In this document: positions 1 through 8,850 of the stretch, piece after piece | Position numbering within the stretch: the stretch's first letter is position 1 | Layout: each line of letters starts with the position of its first letter | Source of the DNA: Bacillota bacterium | Lineage (GTDB): Bacteria; Bacillota; Bacilli; Paenibacillales; NBRC-103111 | Direction: 5' to 3' | Length of the DNA stretch: 64,000 nt | Assembly (NCBI GenBank): GCA_023386955.1 | Contig: JAEWIS010000030.1 | Span: forward strand, 104,495-168,494 | Notes under the pieces: generated by a model | Seen by the model: the letters and a program-made list of their open reading frames with translations, nothing else | What the model was told of the DNA's origin: nothing | Databases searched by the model: none | Position numbers and translations under genes: made by a program

Positions 1-1
1 A

Positions 2-634
2 ACGCCGCCCGTCACACCTCCGGTTACACCACCAGCTGGACCGGAAGCACCATCAGTACCGCAGCAGCCTGCTCCGGCACCGGGCAGCAGCGTGTTTGAA
101 GATGTGGACAGCGGATTTACATGGGCAGATGAGGCCATCGGAGAGCTGTATGCCAAGGGCATTATCCAAGGCACCACGGACACTACCTTCAGTCCGGAGC
201 GCAATGTGAAACGTGCTGATTTTGTGGTGCTGATGGTCAGGGCCTTGGGCCTGAAGGCCGGATATGAAGGAAGCTTCACCGATGTGCAGCCGGATGATTA
301 TTATTACGAGGCACTGGCTATCGCCAAAAAGCTGGGCATTATCAACGGCTTGGAGGATGGGCGATTCAATCCGCGAGGGGACATTACCCGGCAGGATATG
401 ATGGTCATCGCCGCCAGAGCGCTGGAGGCTGTGAACAAGCTTGCGGCGGAAGGAAACAACGAAGATCTGAGCCGTTTTGCGGACGCATCGGATGTGGCCG
501 ATTATGCCGCAGCCAACGTGGCAGCATTGGTGAAGGAGGGCATTGTGCAGGGAGACGGCAGCAGCCTTCATCCTAACGGTACGGCAACCCGGGCGGAGGC
601 CGCCGTCCTGATTTACCGGATTTACAAGAAATAA
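2..634 (+). CDS. SLH-domain surface protein, C-terminal part (5' truncated)
   Basis: The reading frame is open from the left edge, so the start lies outside the window. About 30 Pro/Ala/Val-rich residues (repeated TPPV units, then PAPAPG) form a wall-spanning linker. They are followed by three S-layer homology repeats that run to the stop: FEDVDSGFTWADEAI..., FTDVQPDDYYYEAL... and LSRFADASDVADYAAANVAA.... SLH triplets bind pyruvylated secondary cell-wall polymer and hold exported proteins on the surface. A GTG codon at 92 falls inside the linker-SLH junction and is not a plausible start. The missing upstream part is probably an extracellular enzyme or adhesin; nothing here says which. A strong terminator follows 57 bases after the stop. 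Confidence 0.9.
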   Translation, partial: TPPVTPPVTPPAGPEAPSVPQQPAPAPGSSVFEDVDSGFTWADEAIGELYAKGIIQGTTDTTFSPERNVKRADFVVLMVRALGLKAGYEGSFTDVQPDDYYYEALAIAKKLGIINGLEDGRFNPRGDITRQDMMVIAARALEAVNKLAAEGNNEDLSRFADASDVADYAAANVAALVKEGIVQGDGSSLHPNGTATRAEAAVLIYRIYKK

Positions 635-690
635 CCAATCATGCAACACTGCGATACACACCATGTTCATTCAGGGTAGGTGATCATGCA

Positions 691-722
691 AAAGGAAGGA
701 GCCTTTGAGCTCCTTCCTTTTG
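691..722 (+). terminator. Rho-independent terminator of the SLH gene
   Basis: A perfect 12-bp stem (AAAGGAAGGAGC at 691-702 with GCTCCTTCCTTT at 709-720) encloses a 6-nt loop and ends in a short T tract. Confidence 0.85.
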
Positions 723-874
723 ACATGATAGCATCTAACAGCGTGGATGAAAGATGAAAATGTATATATGACAATATATATAATATTAACCATATAATAA
801 TTTCTATGAAACATATGTCTATTCTGCTCCTGCGGGCTAAGAATGGTCGCAGAGCCCCAGTTTGGGTCATTGTA

Positions 875-888
875 CTCGGTTTTTCATA
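875..888 (-). repeat. Solitary copy of the TATGAAAAACCGAG repeat motif
   Basis: On the minus strand this reads TATGAAAAACCGAG, the core of the 52-bp-period repeat found four times at 37845-38016. The flanks are only loosely alike. It lies in the 345-bp gap (635-979) between the SLH gene and the convergent GH43 gene, where otherwise only the two terminators are visible. Confidence 0.6.
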
Positions 889-930
889 TACGATTGGCAG
901 CGGGAGTCCCCCTCTAAACCAAGCATACAC

Positions 931-960
931 AAAAAAGAAGGCCGTCCCCGCGGACAGCCT
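931..960 (-). terminator. Rho-independent terminator of the minus-strand GH43 gene
   Basis: Read on the minus strand: stem AGGCTGTCC / GGACGGCCT (one G-T wobble), 3-nt loop, then a TTCTTTTTT tail. It begins 20 bases after the stop codon of the GH43 gene. Confidence 0.8.
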
Positions 961-979
961 CCATACCAAACGTTCAATA

Positions 980-2527
980 TTACACACCCGTATATTCGAA
1001 CCAGTCGAAATCCGCCCAGTTATTGCTGTCCTTGCCGTTGCTGCTGGCATACATGCCGAGACATGCACCAACAAAACCTCCGGCAACGTCCGTGCTCAGG
1101 ATACGCCCGTCCACCTGGCCGGCCAAGAGCGTCTGCTCCTCCGGGGTGCTTCCATAATAGAAGAAATGGTCCTGCCCATGCGCCGTTACCGTCAGATAAA
1201 GGACATCCGACGAATAGGGCTGCCGGGCCAGAATTTCCTCCCGGCCGTCCTGGTTTTTGGCCAACTGGACATATTGTCTGCCATCCACTTGAATGGTTTC
1301 GAAGCGGAAGTGGTACTGGCTGCTCTGTAACAGCGCCATCCCGGCGGCCTCACCCTCTGCCCGGGGGGTAAATTCCATCTTGGTTCTCGCCGTAAAATCC
1401 ATATGCTGCTGGCGTCTGCACACCAGGCTGGGATTGGCATTCTCCGAGAGGGTCTGCGGCCGCAGCTTCAGCCGCAGATAACTCTTGCGGGCGTCCAGGC
1501 TGTAGAATGTGTCCCGGGGTGTCCGGGCGAACATCCACTGCATATCCAAGGCTCCGCCTTCAAACTGGTCGCACGCCGAAGGGGGCAACCAGCGGTGCTC
1601 CGGCAGGCTGGGAGCAGTTTCCGTTAATTCTACAATACTCTTGCCCGGCTTCACCACCGGCCAGCCGTCCTCCCAGACAAAGGGCACCAGAAAGGTTTCC
1701 CTGCCCAGGTTGCGGTAATATCCGCCGTAGGGACGGGAGGCCAACAGCACCATCCACCATTCCCCATCCTGAGTCTCCACAATATCCCCATGGCCTACAT
1801 TCACGATGGGATAGTCCTGGCCCAGATGGCGGTGGGTAAGGAAGGGGTTGCGGGGATATCCCTTGTATGGCCCGGTCAGCTGTTGGCTGCGGGCAACGGA
1901 CAAGGCATGGTCCGGTCCGGTGCCTCCTTCTGAGATCATCAGGTAATAATAGCCGTTGATTTTGTAGATATGGGGACCCTCCGGCCAAACGGCATCACGC
2001 AGTGCGCCTCTCCACAGGGAAAACGTGTCGCCTGTAAGCTGCATGGTGGACAAGTCCAGCTCCTGGAGCCAGATTTCCCAGTTGCCGAAATACGCCTCTC
2101 CTTCCCGCACAGGCCGGGTTCCGGTGTAATATGCCCTGCCGTCCTCATCAAAAAAGAGAGACGGGTCAATGCCCTCCGCCTCCAGCCAATAAGGCTCTGA
2201 CCAGGGGCCGGCAGGATCAGTGGCGGTTACAACAAAATTTCCTCTTTTGCCGACAATGGTATTGATGACATAAAAAACGCCCTTATGATACCGGATCGTC
2301 GGGGCAAACACACCCTTGGACGGGGATACACCATCCAGGTCCAGCTGGGACGGCCTGTCCAGCACATGGCCGAGCTGGCGCCAATGGACCAGGTCCTTGC
2401 TGTGGAAAATGGGGATGCCGGGAAAATATTCGAAGGTGGAGGTAACCAGGTAATAGTCGTCCCCGGCTCGGCAGATGGACGGATCCGGGTAGAAACCGGG
2501 CAAAATCGGATTCGTAAAGGTTTTCAT
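980..2527 (-). CDS. GH43 beta-xylosidase (XynB type), cytoplasmic
   Basis: 515 residues with no signal peptide, so it should release xylose (or arabinose) from the non-reducing end of imported xylo-oligosaccharides. The five-bladed propeller occupies about 1-310 and a concanavalin A-like beta-sandwich about 330-515, the layout of characterised GH43 beta-xylosidases. The predicted catalytic triad is visible: Asp15 (base, GFYPDPS), Asp121 (pKa modulator, GIDPSLF) and Glu183 (acid, WPEGPHIY). The start is the ATG at 2527, preceded by AGAGAGG; an in-frame ATG 90 bases further upstream has no ribosome site and lies in the promoter area. The gene is divergent from the next GH43 gene with a cre-like box between them. 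Family assignment is firm; the exact substrate (xylosidase, arabinofuranosidase or both) is inferred. Confidence 0.92.
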   Translation of the reverse strand: MKTFTNPILPGFYPDPSICRAGDDYYLVTSTFEYFPGIPIFHSKDLVHWRQLGHVLDRPSQLDLDGVSPSKGVFAPTIRYHKGVFYVINTIVGKRGNFVVTATDPAGPWSEPYWLEAEGIDPSLFFDEDGRAYYTGTRPVREGEAYFGNWEIWLQELDLSTMQLTGDTFSLWRGALRDAVWPEGPHIYKINGYYYLMISEGGTGPDHALSVARSQQLTGPYKGYPRNPFLTHRHLGQDYPIVNVGHGDIVETQDGEWWMVLLASRPYGGYYRNLGRETFLVPFVWEDGWPVVKPGKSIVELTETAPSLPEHRWLPPSACDQFEGGALDMQWMFARTPRDTFYSLDARKSYLRLKLRPQTLSENANPSLVCRRQQHMDFTARTKMEFTPRAEGEAAGMALLQSSQYHFRFETIQVDGRQYVQLAKNQDGREEILARQPYSSDVLYLTVTAHGQDHFFYYGSTPEEQTLLAGQVDGRILSTDVAGGFVGACLGMYASSNGKDSNNWADFDWFEYTGV

Positions 2528-2550
2528 GGGCGGCCTCTCTTTCCATGTGG

Positions 2551-2564
2551 AGAAAACGTTATCA
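2551..2564. promoter_or_regulatory. cre-like box (CcpA site) between divergent GH43 genes
   Basis: AGAAAACGTTATCA matches the Bacillus cre consensus TGWAARCGYTWNCA at 13 of 14 positions (only the first base differs). It lies 24 bases upstream of the minus-strand start codon and just before a plus-strand TATAAT, so it could repress both genes when preferred sugars are present. Confidence 0.55.
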
Positions 2565-2568
2565 TTCC

Positions 2569-2574
2569 TATAAT
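2569..2574 (+). promoter_or_regulatory. Possible -10 element for the GH43 gene at 2749
   Basis: A perfect TATAAT, but without a recognisable -35 at 16-18 bp. It would give a leader of roughly 165 nt. The cre-like box ends 4 bases upstream, where bound CcpA would block polymerase. Confidence 0.35.
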
Positions 2575-2748
2575 GGACCTTATCCTTCCATTCGTCCATA
2601 AAGAAAATCAAGAACATTTGGAGAAATTAAAGATTATTTTAGCGGTAAAAAGATCAGCAGCCACCTGGCTTAAGAGGCAATTGACGGCTCCGATTTCCCG
2701 TGCTACTATCGCGGTACCGATAACAGTTTCTGGAAAGGAAATGAGCAT

Positions 2749-4284
2749 ATGCAGAATCCCATCATTCTCGCGGATTACCCCGATCCGGATATTATCCGGG
2801 TGGAGGATACGTATTACATGGTCAGCACAACCATGCATTTTATGCCAGGCTGTGTCATCCTGCGTTCCTATGATCTGATTCATTGGGAAACGGCGGCGCA
2901 TGTGTACCGGACGCTGGACGATACACCGGGGCAGAAGCTGGAGGAAGGGAGGCATATCTACGGCAAAGGCATGTGGGCAGCGTCTCTGCGGGTTCACCAG
3001 GGCACATTCTATGTATGCTTTGTCGCCAATGATACGGGCAAAACCTATCTGTACACAGCAGCTTCCGTTAATGGGCCGTGGAGCAAACGGACGATAGCGG
3101 GTTTTTACCATGACTGCTCCCTGCTGTTTGACGACGACGGACGGACGTATCTGGTTTCGGGCAATATGGAGATCCGTCTGACGGAGCTGGCGGAGGATTT
3201 GTCCGGTCCCAAGCCCGGCGGCCTCAACCGTGTGCTTGTGCAGGACCGCAAGGAGGAGGTCTACCTGGGTTATGAGGGGGCCCATCTGTACAAGATCAAC
3301 GGCAGGTACGTGCTGTTCCTGATCCATATGCCCAAAGCAGCGGGACGCCGGACACAGGCTTGTTATATCGCCGACTCACTGGAGGGGGAATTTGCCGGAG
3401 GGGATATTTTCAATGATGATATGGGCTTCTTCAATTCCGGTGTAGCCCAAGGAGGGATTGTGGATACGCCCCAGGGGGACTGGTATGCCATGCTGTTCCA
3501 GGACTACGGAGCACTTGGCCGGATCCCCGTTCTGGTGCCTTTCCGGTGGGAAAAGGGTTGGCCCGTATTTCCGCAACAGGCGCCGCTCCACATTGAAGTG
3601 CCTGACACAAGGCCCGGTTACGTCTGCCAGCCGCTGTATGGCGGCGACGATTTCCAGTATATTGCTGATGGGGAGGGCAGGGTGCACCTGAAGGAATATT
3701 GGGAGTGGAACCACAATCCGGCTGACGGCTTATGGTCGGTTACCGAACAACCCGGCGTATACCGGATACGCACGGACAGGCTGTCTCCCAATCTGGTGTA
3801 CGCGGTAAATACCCTGACCCAAAGAACCGTAGGTCCGCAATGCGAAGCCGAGGTTACTCTGGATGGAAGCGCACTTAAGGATGGGGACTTCGCGGGTCTC
3901 TGTTTGTTAATCAGTTCGTATGGATTTATTGCCCTTACCCGGCAGGAGGGGCAGCTTTATCTTGTGATGCGGGCACGGCTAACGGAGGATAAATCCATCT
4001 TCGGGAGTCTGGTGGACAACGATCCGGGAGTGGAATATGCCAGAGTGGCGGTTGAGGGCAGCCCAGTAAGGCTAAAGGTCCGGTGTAATTTTGTGGAAAA
4101 GGCGGATACATGCGAATTTTATTATATGGAGGGGGCTGCTTGGCACAAGCTTGGGGTGTCCCACAGCATGGTGTTCAAGATGGACATGTTCGTCGGAGCC
4201 CGGGTAGGCCTGTTCCTGTTTTCTACCCGGGAAGCCGGGGGCAGAGCCGATTTTTCGGAGTTCGCATATTCACTTGTTGAATAA
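2749..4284 (+). CDS. GH43 family glycosidase (xylosidase/arabinofuranosidase type)
   Basis: 511 residues without a signal peptide. The GH43 propeller (about 1-290) carries the triad Asp12 (DYPDPD), Asp122 (FYHDCSLL) and Glu176 (GYEGAHLY). A beta-sandwich domain of about 200 residues follows, as in the neighbouring enzyme, but the two proteins are clearly different in sequence, suggesting different linkages. The start ATG follows GGAAAGGA. Its last 15 bases overlap the 3' end of the convergent AraC gene. It likely trims side chains or terminal sugars from imported hemicellulose oligomers; which sugar cannot be told from sequence. Confidence 0.9.
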   Translation: MQNPIILADYPDPDIIRVEDTYYMVSTTMHFMPGCVILRSYDLIHWETAAHVYRTLDDTPGQKLEEGRHIYGKGMWAASLRVHQGTFYVCFVANDTGKTYLYTAASVNGPWSKRTIAGFYHDCSLLFDDDGRTYLVSGNMEIRLTELAEDLSGPKPGGLNRVLVQDRKEEVYLGYEGAHLYKINGRYVLFLIHMPKAAGRRTQACYIADSLEGEFAGGDIFNDDMGFFNSGVAQGGIVDTPQGDWYAMLFQDYGALGRIPVLVPFRWEKGWPVFPQQAPLHIEVPDTRPGYVCQPLYGGDDFQYIADGEGRVHLKEYWEWNHNPADGLWSVTEQPGVYRIRTDRLSPNLVYAVNTLTQRTVGPQCEAEVTLDGSALKDGDFAGLCLLISSYGFIALTRQEGQLYLVMRARLTEDKSIFGSLVDNDPGVEYARVAVEGSPVRLKVRCNFVEKADTCEFYYMEGAAWHKLGVSHSMVFKMDMFVGARVGLFLFSTREAGGRADFSEFAYSLVE

Positions 4285-5076
4285 AGAAAGCCCGGTTTTG
4301 CGCAAAACTGCGGACGGGGGATAACCCTTAAGCAGCTTAAACATATTGCTGAAGTAGGAAATATCCCGGAAGCCGCAGCGCTCTGCCGTTTCCGATACCG
4401 TAAAGTCCCCGGAGGACAGCATCATTTCCGCATTGTTGATACGGATGCGGTTCAGATATTCCTTACAGGTGGAGCCGGTGCATTCCTTGAACAGCTTCCC
4501 CAAATAGACGGGGTGCAGGTTCACCGTCTCCGCCAATTGGCTGATGGCGATGTCACTGGAATAATGCTCTTCGATATATGTGGTGATTTTCTTGATGCGG
4601 GGATCCATCACCGGGTTGGACAGCAGGTAATAATTGCTGAGCAGACGGTGGAGGATCAGCTCGAAGATAGCCCGGGCTTGAAGCGGATAAAAGGGTTGTT
4701 TGCCCATCCAGACATGCTTAAATTCCTGAATATAATCAAGGATTTCTGTGGTGATCAGCTTTTTGGTGACAACTCCAAAAGGAAGATGCACCTTGTTATG
4801 GGGCGTGGCCCATTGGAAGTTGAAGGGATAGGCATGCATGGGCGAATCCGCATAGGTATGGGCCTCGCGGGTGCTGTTTTCCGGAACATAAACCAGATCG
4901 CCGGCTTCGACTTCATATGTTTCACCGTTTATGCAGTAGCGGGCTTTGCCGCTGATTACAAAGGTTAAATCATGGAAATCGATCCAGTCCTTCCCTATTT
5001 TCCAGTCGCCGAAGCATTTGCGGTCCACGAATAAAAATATATTGGGAACCAAGTGGTGGTGATTCGCCAAATCCAA
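4270..5076 (-). CDS. AraC-family transcriptional regulator (cupin sensor)
   Basis: 268 residues. The N-terminal half is a cupin-like sugar-sensing domain (DLTFVISGKARYCINGE..., then YEVEAGDLVYVPENS). The C-terminal ~100 residues are two AraC helix-turn-helix units (IAISQLAETVNLHPVYLGKLF and VSETAERCGFRDISYFSNMF). Such proteins usually activate adjacent sugar genes when ligand binds the cupin. The start is TTG at 5076, set by AGGAGG nine bases upstream. It sits between GH43 genes, which are its most likely targets together with the 5199-8671 operon. Ligand unknown; a pentose or xylo-oligosaccharide is inferred from context. Confidence 0.88.
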   Translation of the reverse strand: MDLANHHHLVPNIFLFVDRKCFGDWKIGKDWIDFHDLTFVISGKARYCINGETYEVEAGDLVYVPENSTREAHTYADSPMHAYPFNFQWATPHNKVHLPFGVVTKKLITTEILDYIQEFKHVWMGKQPFYPLQARAIFELILHRLLSNYYLLSNPVMDPRIKKITTYIEEHYSSDIAISQLAETVNLHPVYLGKLFKECTGSTCKEYLNRIRINNAEMMLSSGDFTVSETAERCGFRDISYFSNMFKLLKGYPPSAVLRKTGLSLFNK

Positions 5077-5100
5077 AGCAACACGCCTCCTCTTTGTTCT

Positions 5101-5128
5101 AGTATAAATGAATCTTTAAAAATTCCAA
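5101..5128 (-). promoter_or_regulatory. Sigma-A-like promoter of the AraC gene
   Basis: On the minus strand TTGGAA, 16 bp, TATACT, ending about 25 bases before the TTG start. The intergenic stretch 5077-5198 must also carry the promoter of the divergent GH43 operon, which I could not place confidently. Confidence 0.4.
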
Positions 5129-5198
5129 AACATCTTTTTTTATTCTATGGATTTCAGGAGGCGTTTCACTACAATGAAAAAGAAAAGGAGAAATAGGA

Positions 5199-6206
5199 AT
5201 GATTAAGCCTGCTTCGCAGCATGAACCGCTGGTAACCCATATATATACGGCAGACCCGTCTGCACATGTGTTTGAGGGGAAGCTGTATATCTATCCCTCC
5301 CATGATCTTGTACATGATATGGAAAGCAATGATAACGGCGACCAATATGTCATGGAGGATTATCATGTCCTCTCCCTGGACAGCATCAACTCCCCGTGTG
5401 TGGATCATGGCGAGGCTCTTCATATCCGTGATGTGCCTTGGGCGTCGACGCAGATGTGGGCACCGGATGCCGCTTATAAGAACGGGCGGTATTACTTGTA
5501 TTTTCCGGCACGGGACCATAACGGCATCTTCCGCATCGGGGTTGCCTCCGGCACAAGCCCCGCCGGTCCGTTCCAAGCGGAGCCCGCTTATATTCCCGGC
5601 AGCTTCAGCATAGATCCGGCCGTGCTGGTAGATGATGACGGCAGGACCTATCTGTATTTTGGCGGCTTGTGGGGAGGCCAGCTGGAGAAATGGCAAACCG
5701 GCTCTTATCTCGCGGACGGGGAAGGGCCTGCCCCGGATGCTCCTGCCTTAGGCCCGCAATTCGCAGAGCTGTCGGATGACATGCTCTCCTTCCTAACACC
5801 CCCCAAGGAGCTTTCGATTGTGGATGAGGAGGGCAACCCGCTGCTGGCGGGAGATGAGGACAGGCGCTTCTTCGAGGGGGCGTGGGTGCATCGATACAAC
5901 GGCCTTTATTATTTGTCGTATTCCACAGGCAACAAACACAAGCTGGTTTATGCTGTCAGTCCGTCACCGGAGGGGCCTTTTACCTTCAAGGGGTTGATCC
6001 TGCCGCCGGTTATCGGCTGGACTACTCATCATTCCATTGTCCAATTCGAAGGGAAATGGTACCTGTTTTATCACGACAGCTCCTTGTCGGGCGGTCTTAA
6101 CCACCAGCGCTGCGTCAAGTATGCCGAGCTCCACTATAATGAGGACGGCACCATTCAACCCATCAACCCGTATCCCGTAGGGGATGACGGTCAACCTGCA
6201 GAATAA
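5199..6206 (+). CDS. GH43 family glycosidase, single-domain
   Basis: 335 residues, essentially one five-bladed GH43 propeller with no accessory module and no signal peptide. Predicted catalytic residues: Asp19 (YTADPSAH), Asp139 (SIDPAVL) and Glu226 (RFFEGAWV). The start ATG is preceded by AAGGAG at 8 bases. It forms an operon with the GH10-GH43 gene: the TAA stop is followed by that gene's ribosome site within a few bases. Compact GH43 enzymes of this sort are arabinofuranosidases or xylosidases acting on small oligosaccharides; I cannot assign the linkage. Confidence 0.9.
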   Translation: MIKPASQHEPLVTHIYTADPSAHVFEGKLYIYPSHDLVHDMESNDNGDQYVMEDYHVLSLDSINSPCVDHGEALHIRDVPWASTQMWAPDAAYKNGRYYLYFPARDHNGIFRIGVASGTSPAGPFQAEPAYIPGSFSIDPAVLVDDDGRTYLYFGGLWGGQLEKWQTGSYLADGEGPAPDAPALGPQFAELSDDMLSFLTPPKELSIVDEEGNPLLAGDEDRRFFEGAWVHRYNGLYYLSYSTGNKHKLVYAVSPSPEGPFTFKGLILPPVIGWTTHHSIVQFEGKWYLFYHDSSLSGGLNHQRCVKYAELHYNEDGTIQPINPYPVGDDGQPAE

Positions 6207-6217
6207 TGGAGGCTTCC

Positions 6218-8671
6218 ATGAAACCGGATATTCCCTCTTTGTTTAAAAGCTACAGCAGCGGCTTCAAAATCGGCGCCGCCGTCAGTCCGTCCGTCATCAG
6301 GTCGGAGAGTGAGCTGATAACCCGGCACTTCAATAGCATTACAGCGGAAAACCAGATGAAATTTGGCATGCTTCATCCGGAGGAAGACCATTATGACTTC
6401 ACCGCAGCCGACGAAATTGCCGAATTTGCCGGCCGCAACGGTATTGGCCTGCGTGGCCATACCCTGGTTTGGCATAACCAGACCTCCGATTGGGTGTTTA
6501 CGGACCCGGTTACCGGAGGGCCTGCATCGCAGGAGCTGCTGCTGGAGCGGTTGAAGAGCCATATAGATACGGTTGTTGGCCGGTACAAGGGTTTGGCCTA
6601 TGCATGGGATGTGGTCAATGAGGCCATTGAGGATAAAACGGATAAAGTGATGCGTGAAACCAAGTGGCTGGACCTTCTGGGGGAGGATTATCTCGTCCAA
6701 GCCTTCCGGATGGCCCACGAAGCGGACCCGGAGGCGCTCCTCTTCTATAATGATTACAACGAGACCAATCCGGTGAAGCGTCAAAAAATCCACAAGCTGG
6801 TCCAATCCTTGCTGGAACAGGGCGTTCCTATTCACGGAATCGGCATGCAGGCCCATTGGAATATCTATAGCCCCAGTCTGGATGAAATCAGGGAGGCCAT
6901 AGAGCTGTACAGTTCTCTGGGGGTGCAGCTGCATATTACGGAGCTGGATATTTCCGTATTCCGGCACGACGATAAACGGACTGATCTGACCGCACCCACG
7001 GCGGACATGCTGGAGCTCCAGGCGAAACGCTACGTGGAGATTTTTCGGCTGTTCCGGGAATACAGCAGCATTACCTCGGTTACCTTCTGGGGGGTGTCGG
7101 ACAGCTACACCTGGCTGGATCATTTCCCTGTGCGCGGACGCAAAAACTGGCCGTTTCTCTTCGATGTGAATGGGGAGCCCAAGGAATCCTTCCGTAGAGT
7201 GGCCGGACTGGCGTCTGCAAACGGCGGGTCCATTAAAGAGACTATCGGGAAAATCCCTCCCCAGGGCAACCCGCTGGCAGCCCATAAATTTGGGGCGGAC
7301 CCCTACGCATTGGTTTATGGGGACCGGGTTTACCTGTACATGACCAATGATGCTCTGGAGAGAGACGCGGAGGGCAAGATCAAGGAAAACTCCTATTCCA
7401 CTATCAATACGATTACGGTTTTGTCCTCAGCGGATTTGGCCAACTGGACAGATCACGGCGACATTCCCGTGGCCGGTCCGCAAGGGGCCGCAGTCTGGGC
7501 CACTCAATCCTGGGCTCCTGCCGCTGTCCATAAGGTTATCGGAGGCAAGGACAAGTTCTTTCTTTATTTTGCCAACAATGCCTCCAACATCGGTGTGCTG
7601 ACCGCCGACAGCCCCACCGGTCCGTGGAGCGATCCCATTGGTAAACCGCTGATTACCAGAGACTCGCCCGGAGTGGCCGACGTCAAGTGGCTGTTTGATC
7701 CCGCCGTACTGGTGGATGATGACGGAAGCGGCTATATTTATTTTGGCGGAGGGGTGCCTGACGGGCTGCATGAATGGCCGGATACGGCCAGAGTGATGGA
7801 GCTGGGGCCGGATATGACCAGCGTCACCGGTATGGCCACTGTCATACCTGCTCCTTATATGTTCGAGGATGCCGGCATCCACAAGCATAACGGCACCTAT
7901 TATTACACCTATTGCTCCAATTTCTACAGCGGTCAACGGGCAACAGGCAGTCCCCCTCCCGGAGAGATTGCCTACATGACCGCCAGTCATCCCCTTGGCC
8001 CTTGGACATACAGGGGAACCCTGCTGAAGAATCCCGAGTTTTTCTTCGGGGTGGGCGGTAATAACCACCATGCGGTTTTCCAGTTCCGGGATCAATGGTA
8101 TATCGCCTACCATGCCCAAACCCTGGCCAAGGCCATAGGGGACCCCAAGGGCTACCGGTCCACCCACTTAAACCGGTTGTTTCATAACGAAGATGGCTCC
8201 ATCTGTGAGGTGGAGGCGGATTACCAGGGTGTGGAGCAGCTGGCAGCGCTGGACCCGTACCGTCCTGTGAAAGCAGCCGTGATCGGCTGGAGCGCCGGCC
8301 TTTGTCCCGCCAATCTGGTTCCTGCTTCTCGAGCATCAGGTCCTGTGTCCTGCAAGGTTTTAGCCGGTATGGAAAACGGCTCCTGGATCGGTGTGTCCGG
8401 GGTTGATTTTGGTCCGGAGGGGGCGAGCAGGTTTGTGGCAGCCGTTGGCGATTCTGCACCCGGCAGCCTTCTGGAGCTTCGGCTGGACCAGCCAAACGGG
8501 CAGCTCATCGGCCGTCTCCACGCGGGAACGACAGCAGGCGGATCCGGCGAACTTGTGGAGCTGGAGACCTCCGTTGTCGCTGTCTCCGGTGTTCATTCCC
8601 TTTTTCTTGTTTTCGCCGGAAATCCGCAGCAAAGCTGGGGTACTCTGGGGTATTGGTACTTTAAGCCATAA
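6218..8671 (+). CDS. Bifunctional GH10 xylanase - GH43 xylosidase/arabinofuranosidase with CBM6
   Basis: 817 residues. Residues 1-335 are a GH10 (beta/alpha)8 xylanase with acid/base Glu135 (WDVVNEAI) and nucleophile Glu242 (HITELDIS). Residues about 350-690 are a GH43 propeller with Asp361 (GADPYAL), Asp494 (LFDPAVL) and Glu550 (MFEDAGIHKH). The last ~120 resemble a CBM6 beta-sandwich ending in GVHSLFLVFAG. There is no signal peptide, so it should cleave imported xylo-oligosaccharides and remove their ends or side groups in the cytoplasm. The ATG at 6218 is chosen because TGGAGG lies 5 bases upstream; an in-frame ATG at 6206 overlaps the previous stop and lacks a ribosome site. A terminator follows. 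An intracellular GH10 carrying a CBM is unusual. Confidence 0.92.
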   Translation: MKPDIPSLFKSYSSGFKIGAAVSPSVIRSESELITRHFNSITAENQMKFGMLHPEEDHYDFTAADEIAEFAGRNGIGLRGHTLVWHNQTSDWVFTDPVTGGPASQELLLERLKSHIDTVVGRYKGLAYAWDVVNEAIEDKTDKVMRETKWLDLLGEDYLVQAFRMAHEADPEALLFYNDYNETNPVKRQKIHKLVQSLLEQGVPIHGIGMQAHWNIYSPSLDEIREAIELYSSLGVQLHITELDISVFRHDDKRTDLTAPTADMLELQAKRYVEIFRLFREYSSITSVTFWGVSDSYTWLDHFPVRGRKNWPFLFDVNGEPKESFRRVAGLASANGGSIKETIGKIPPQGNPLAAHKFGADPYALVYGDRVYLYMTNDALERDAEGKIKENSYSTINTITVLSSADLANWTDHGDIPVAGPQGAAVWATQSWAPAAVHKVIGGKDKFFLYFANNASNIGVLTADSPTGPWSDPIGKPLITRDSPGVADVKWLFDPAVLVDDDGSGYIYFGGGVPDGLHEWPDTARVMELGPDMTSVTGMATVIPAPYMFEDAGIHKHNGTYYYTYCSNFYSGQRATGSPPPGEIAYMTASHPLGPWTYRGTLLKNPEFFFGVGGNNHHAVFQFRDQWYIAYHAQTLAKAIGDPKGYRSTHLNRLFHNEDGSICEVEADYQGVEQLAALDPYRPVKAAVIGWSAGLCPANLVPASRASGPVSCKVLAGMENGSWIGVSGVDFGPEGASRFVAAVGDSAPGSLLELRLDQPNGQLIGRLHAGTTAGGSGELVELETSVVAVSGVHSLFLVFAGNPQQSWGTLGYWYFKP

Positions 8672-8692
8672 GCATTATTTATAAGATAAAAC

Positions 8693-8733
8693 CAAAGGCG
8701 CCGGGCCACAAGCTTCCCCGGCGCCTTTGATTT
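8693..8733 (+). terminator. Strong Rho-independent terminator after the GH43/GH10 operon
   Basis: A perfect 13-bp stem CAAAGGCGCCGGG / CCCGGCGCCTTTG (8693-8705 with 8717-8729), followed by ATTTT. Confidence 0.85.
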
Positions 8734-8850
8734 TACTCGGGAAAGCGCAAATTTTGCCGGAAGTCAATCCTTTTTGTTCCAGTTTAATTGTGATAAAGTA
8801 GGCCTTAATCCTTTATTTATGCAAATATTAGCTGAAAGGAGCTGAGGAAA

